From Leptolinea sp. UBA4782 (GTDB lineage Bacteria > Chloroflexota > Anaerolineae > Anaerolineales > Anaerolineaceae), in NCBI GenBank assembly GCA_002403095.1, contig DHHC01000046.1, positions 1 through 10,291 on the forward strand: DNA of 10,291 bases, in the 5' to 3' direction. The notes beneath the pieces are model-generated. The model had not been told where the DNA came from. It searched no databases and worked only from the letters and a program-made list of their open reading frames with translations. The position numbers were made by a program, and so were the translations under genes. Below are positions 7,476 to 10,291 of this stretch, in pieces (positions within the stretch are counted from its first letter, which is position 1; each line of letters begins with the position of its first letter).

Positions 7476-7520
7476 AGTACTGCAATCCTCCGGCTTATCC
7501 TCTACTGGTGTTTCAGTACT
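7476..7520 (-). repeat. Inverted repeat between the metallophosphoesterase gene and the rpoB promoter
   Basis: AGTACTG (7476-7482) and CAGTACT (7514-7520) are perfect complements around a 31-base loop; TACTG at 7503-7507 is an alternative partner for the second arm with a six-base loop. There is no following T-run on the minus strand, so it is at best a poor terminator for the upstream operon. It may be a DNA-binding site or chance. The rest of 7293-7541 holds the rpoB promoter and leader and no gene. Confidence 0.3.
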
Positions 7521-7541
7521 ACCCAACCTCAACTGCATTAA

Positions 7542-8117
7542 TTATACCTGCACCCATTCCCGCCCGTTCCGTTTCCATCCAGTTAATGGGTAGAGTATTG
7601 CATCGATAGTACCACCAGGGGTGATTTCCACCATCCCATAGGTACGACCGCACCTGGGATTTGGCACGTGCACAGACGATCCCGGGTTAAAGAACAGTTG
7701 GCAGCCGGACCACTCATTCAGGCAGGTATGGCTGTGCCCAAAAATGATCAGCCGGGAACCGGGAAATTTCTGCCGCAGCATTTCTGTATAGTGGTCTTGC
7801 TGGTAACCGATGGTGAAGTACTTTACCTTTTCAATTAAGTAATGGAAAAGGTTACCATGCCCGTGCGTGCAGGAAATTCGTTGCCCTAGAATTTCAAATG
7901 ATTCACTGGAGGGCAACTGCCCCTCAACAAACCAATCCCGGTTGCCCCGGACTGCCAGCACCGGGGCGATTTCAGCAAATTGGTGCAGCACTGCAGTTGT
8001 ACTGCAATCCCCGGTATGGACGATGCCATCCGGTTTTTGCCTGTCAATTTCCTCTAGCAGCTGGGGATGAAGTTTCCTCATCCGATCTGGCACATGTGTA
8101 TCGCCTACCACCGCCAT
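7542..8117 (-). CDS. Metallophosphoesterase, YfcE/MJ0936-like phosphodiesterase family
   Basis: A small cytoplasmic two-metal calcineurin-like phosphoesterase, probably hydrolysing phosphodiester or phosphomonoester bonds; the natural substrate cannot be told. Counting from the ATG at 8115-8117 (191 residues), the metal and active-site motifs appear in family order: GDTH (5-8), HTGD (34-37), GNRD (58-61), CTHGHG (83-88), GHSH (127-130) and NPGS (144-147). The reading frame stays open to a TTG at 8180, which would add 21 residues (MKRWNDC...) and overlap the MFS gene by 17 bases. I prefer the ATG because the family normally starts directly at the first beta strand (M-A-V-V-G-D), though its Shine-Dalgarno (AAGG, 13 bases away) is poor and the TTG has a GAGGGG nearby. 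It is the last gene of the three-gene group, with no clear terminator after it. Confidence 0.9.
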   Translation of the reverse strand: MAVVGDTHVPDRMRKLHPQLLEEIDRQKPDGIVHTGDCSTTAVLHQFAEIAPVLAVRGNRDWFVEGQLPSSESFEILGQRISCTHGHGNLFHYLIEKVKYFTIGYQQDHYTEMLRQKFPGSRLIIFGHSHTCLNEWSGCQLFFNPGSSVHVPNPRCGRTYGMVEITPGGTIDAILYPLTGWKRNGREWVQV

Positions 8118-8163
8118 GCGGAATGGGGAGCCTTCCCAACCATTTACCAGGGAAAGGAAGCAG

Positions 8164-9435
8164 TCATTCCAGCGCTTCAACCAGCCCCTCTTTCTTTTTC
8201 ATCTTCGGTTCAGCGTTATGGAAGAAGAACCAGGTCATCACAATTGCACCTGAATAAATGATTGTGGTTGCAATGAAAAGAGGCGTGAACCCAGCCCGCT
8301 GCTGGACAATACCCGAGATCATAGGACCAACCGCCCACCCCAGAGTCCAGGAGATGTTCAGCATACTGTTCACCGCCCCCTGTGATTCAGGCGGGATCTG
8401 CTCCATGGCAAAAGCGGAATAGAACGGTGTGGCAATATTCATCAGCACACCCCTTACCAGGAAAGCAATTTGTGCCAGCCAGGATAACGGGCTGAAACCC
8501 ATTAACACGAGAAAAATTATGCTGCTGGATTGGGTAGCCACAATCGTTTTAATCTTCCCGCCAAGTTTCTTCTCCAGCACCGGGCCAACCACTGCCCCAA
8601 TTCCCATAATCAGGGAGGAAAGGCTGAACAATGCCCCAATGTCTTTTTCGGGCAGATGATGGTTGTAGGCAAAGAACAAATTCATATACGGGATCAAGAT
8701 CGCTGCACCAAACCCAATGATCAGGTTGGGTGTGGCCAGCTTCCAAATCAAGGGACGTTTGAACATGTCAACAAGCTGCGTAAAGCTGTTGCTTTTTGGT
8801 TTTTCTTCCGCCGTTTTGGGAAGTTCTTTTATCAGGAAAATGGGTACCAGGGAGGCTGCACCGACAAACACTGCCATCAGCAGGATGGTGCGGTACACAG
8901 CGGTGCTTCCGATAGCCACACCAAGAGCAGGGGCAATCACCGCAGGCAGCCTGCCGGCAATGAAGCTGCCAGCCGCGCCAGAAAGTGTCTGCAGACCGTA
9001 ATTCAAGCTGAAGAGCAACGCCCGGTTCTCGCGGTTGGTGACCGACATCATGAATGGTGCATGACTTATCATATACAGCGTGTTGCCTGCCCCATAAATC
9101 ATACTGCCAACGATTAACAGCCATTTCGGTTGTGCCAGCAGCGTTAATACCATTCCTGAGGTTTGGAAGAATAATCCAATCAACATGGCTTTGCGCCTGC
9201 CGATTTTATCCGAAAGCACACCCAGCGGTATACCCAGCAGCAAAGCTGCAATTGAGGGCATGGAGTTTAAAACACCCAGAAAATCCCGGTCAAATCCGCG
9301 TGAAAGGATAAAGAAGTTGTAGAATAGCTGGATGGCGCTGAAAATCACCCCATCTATCACTGTGGCAGTGATAAACAACTTAGTATTGCGGTCAAAACTG
9401 TGCAAAGGGATGTGTTTAGCCAGCCATTTTTGCAT
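8164..9435 (-). CDS. Major facilitator superfamily transporter
   Basis: A 423-residue integral membrane protein with the length and pattern of a 12-helix MFS secondary transporter. Hydrophobic segments begin around residue 20, and the cytoplasmic loop between helices 2 and 3 carries the MFS signature motif A, GVLSDKIGRRK (72-82). A charged central loop (about 203-230, ELPKTAEEKPKSN) separates the two six-helix halves. The late segment with NSMLNISWTLGWAVGPMISG resembles drug-efflux-like MFS members, but the substrate cannot be deduced. The ATG at 9433-9435 has a purine-rich AGGGGGA ribosome site. The start overlaps the 3' end of the HAD gene by 20 bases, which suggests translational coupling, and the stop at 8164 is close to the metallophosphoesterase start. 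No signal peptide is expected; the C-terminus is lysine-rich and probably cytoplasmic. Confidence 0.93.
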   Translation of the reverse strand: MQKWLAKHIPLHSFDRNTKLFITATVIDGVIFSAIQLFYNFFILSRGFDRDFLGVLNSMPSIAALLLGIPLGVLSDKIGRRKAMLIGLFFQTSGMVLTLLAQPKWLLIVGSMIYGAGNTLYMISHAPFMMSVTNRENRALLFSLNYGLQTLSGAAGSFIAGRLPAVIAPALGVAIGSTAVYRTILLMAVFVGAASLVPIFLIKELPKTAEEKPKSNSFTQLVDMFKRPLIWKLATPNLIIGFGAAILIPYMNLFFAYNHHLPEKDIGALFSLSSLIMGIGAVVGPVLEKKLGGKIKTIVATQSSSIIFLVLMGFSPLSWLAQIAFLVRGVLMNIATPFYSAFAMEQIPPESQGAVNSMLNISWTLGWAVGPMISGIVQQRAGFTPLFIATTIIYSGAIVMTWFFFHNAEPKMKKKEGLVEALE

Positions 9436-10054
9436 GCTGTTCCCCCTGCAATAAAGCAGAAATTTCCTTGATTACCTGTTCCCTGTTTAAAAATTGGACA
9501 ACCTGCAAACCAGCAGCATGTGCACCATCGATATTGGCAGCAAAGTCATCTACAAATAGCGCTTTATCAGCCTCGACGTTAAGTTTCTCCAGGATCAGAG
9601 AAAATATTTGGGCAGCCGGCTTCCGGATACCCACCTCTGCCGAAAATATGGCGGCATGAAAAGGGTCCAGGAATTGCGGATACTTCGAAAGCAATGTTGC
9701 CCGGGTGCCTTTCCAGGCATTGCTCAATAGTCCTATCTTATATAGGTTTCTTAACGAAGATATCCACCCCAGCAACTGCAAATCGAGCTCATCCCCAGAC
9801 CAGAATTTTTCAATAAATTGCGGTAAATCTGTACTGGAAAGGCTAAGAACTGAGGCAACATTCTGCCAGTGCTCTTTATCTTCAATTGCCCCAATTTCTG
9901 CCTGCAGTGCACTTGCTGACGCAAACACAAGCTGGTCCAGTTCTTCGTAGCTGATGTCAACACTTTGCGCCAGTTCATTGCGGGGCTGCCTGTTTTCAGT
10001 CCGCATCAATACCCCGCCCATATCCCAAATGATTGCTTGAATGCCTGTTCCCAT
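9416..10054 (-). CDS. HAD superfamily hydrolase (subfamily IA, YihX-like)
   Basis: A 212-residue soluble HAD phosphatase-like protein. Motif I is WDMGGVL with nucleophile Asp11, motif II is LLSN with Ser111, motif III is GIRKP with Lys145, and motif IV is FVDDFAANIDGA with Asp169 and Asp170. A helical cap lies between motifs I and II (about 20-90). The GxRKP and VDDxxxNIxGA pattern resembles E. coli YihX, a glucose-1-phosphate phosphatase, and the N-terminal phosphatase domain of epoxide hydrolases. The second Asp of the usual DxD motif is Gly13, as in the DxG-type members including YihX, so activity is plausible but the substrate is unknown. The ATG start has AGGTG close upstream. It is the first gene of the upstream group, overlapping the MFS start by 20 bases, and has a candidate promoter at 10081-10089. 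Confidence 0.92.
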   Translation of the reverse strand: MGTGIQAIIWDMGGVLMRTENRQPRNELAQSVDISYEELDQLVFASASALQAEIGAIEDKEHWQNVASVLSLSSTDLPQFIEKFWSGDELDLQLLGWISSLRNLYKIGLLSNAWKGTRATLLSKYPQFLDPFHAAIFSAEVGIRKPAAQIFSLILEKLNVEADKALFVDDFAANIDGAHAAGLQVVQFLNREQVIKEISALLQGEQHAKMAG

Positions 10055-10291
10055 GTTTCACCTGAAGAAGAAATCAATTGAGTATAACATTCTGCAAGAT
10101 AGATCAGTGCAGTTCTTACCTTTGGTTTAGATTTCGTGTTTAGACTTGTTTTAGCTAGTCAACTTTCTACAAAATGAACTGTCATAAAATACATGATAAG
10201 ATTTACTGAAATTACTCAAAACAGCTTATCGCCAGTGACATTCTGTTCATAAAACTTTGTATAGAGGGATAAAGCAACCTTTTTTCTGTAA
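10055..10291. other. AT-rich non-coding region upstream of the HAD gene
   Basis: No convincing gene. The stretch is clearly more AT-rich than the coding regions and holds the probable HAD-operon promoter near its left end. A short open stretch at the right end on the minus strand (24 codons, stop at 10216-10218) could be the tail of another gene, but there is too little to support it. No tRNA, terminator or large repeat is visible. Confidence 0.6.
10081..10089 (-). promoter_or_regulatory. Candidate extended -10 promoter of the HAD-MFS-phosphoesterase genes
   Basis: TGTTATACT on the minus strand is an extended -10 element (TG, one base, TATACT at 10081-10086). No good -35 lies at the right distance, which extended -10 promoters can tolerate. 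Transcription would start near 10074, about 20 bases before the HAD start codon, leaving room for its AGGTG ribosome site. Confidence 0.5.

Noticed and set aside
10081..10102. TTGCAG upstream of TATACT as a -35 box for the HAD promoter
   Set aside because: The spacing is only five bases, far from the required 16-18, so only the extended -10 interpretation is kept.
10216..10290. A minus-strand open stretch at the right edge (reads ...KVALSLYTKFYEQN..., stop at 10216) as the C-terminus of another gene
   Set aside because: Only 24 codons are visible, two other frames are also open over similar lengths, and no family is recognisable.

Overview
The window is a bacterial chromosomal segment in which every recognised gene lies on the minus strand, so transcription runs from high to low coordinates. 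Its main part is a housekeeping transcription and translation block: rpoB, then rpsL, rpsG and fusA, then the first 44 codons of tuf, which runs off the left edge. Upstream of rpoB is a compact set of three overlapping or closely spaced genes: a HAD-like phosphatase, an MFS transporter and a small metallophosphoesterase.

The organism looks like a member of Chloroflexota, possibly an Anaerolineae-type bacterium. This is judged from the general look of RpoB, EF-G and EF-Tu and from the long-form (139-residue) S12. It is an inference from memory of these families, without any search. Base composition is moderate and even across the genes. There are no insertion sequences, integrases, CRISPR arrays, tRNAs or rRNAs, so this looks like core chromosome.

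Layout by region: 1-133 partial tuf; 172-2244 fusA; 2275-2742 rpsG; 2770-3189 rpsL with a GTG start; 3190-3365 a leader/promoter region with a near-consensus sigma-70 type promoter just after the rpoB stop codon and an 11-bp hairpin in the predicted leader; 3366-7292 rpoB; 7293-7541 a second near-consensus promoter, a leader with a direct repeat, and an inverted repeat; 7542-8117 (or 8180) metallophosphoesterase; 8164-9435 MFS transporter; 9416-10054 HAD hydrolase; 10055-10291 an AT-rich non-coding stretch with a likely extended -10 promoter.

How it works together: rpoB encodes the RNA polymerase beta subunit and appears to have its own strong promoter. The str genes (S12, S7, EF-G, EF-Tu) have a second strong promoter of nearly the same sequence. 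The upstream three genes probably form a separate small operon of unknown physiological role. The most notable points are the lack of rpoC between rpoB and rpsL, the matched promoters, the structured rpsL leader, the repeat in the rpoB leader and a large lineage-type insertion in RpoB. I found no convincing novel multi-gene system.
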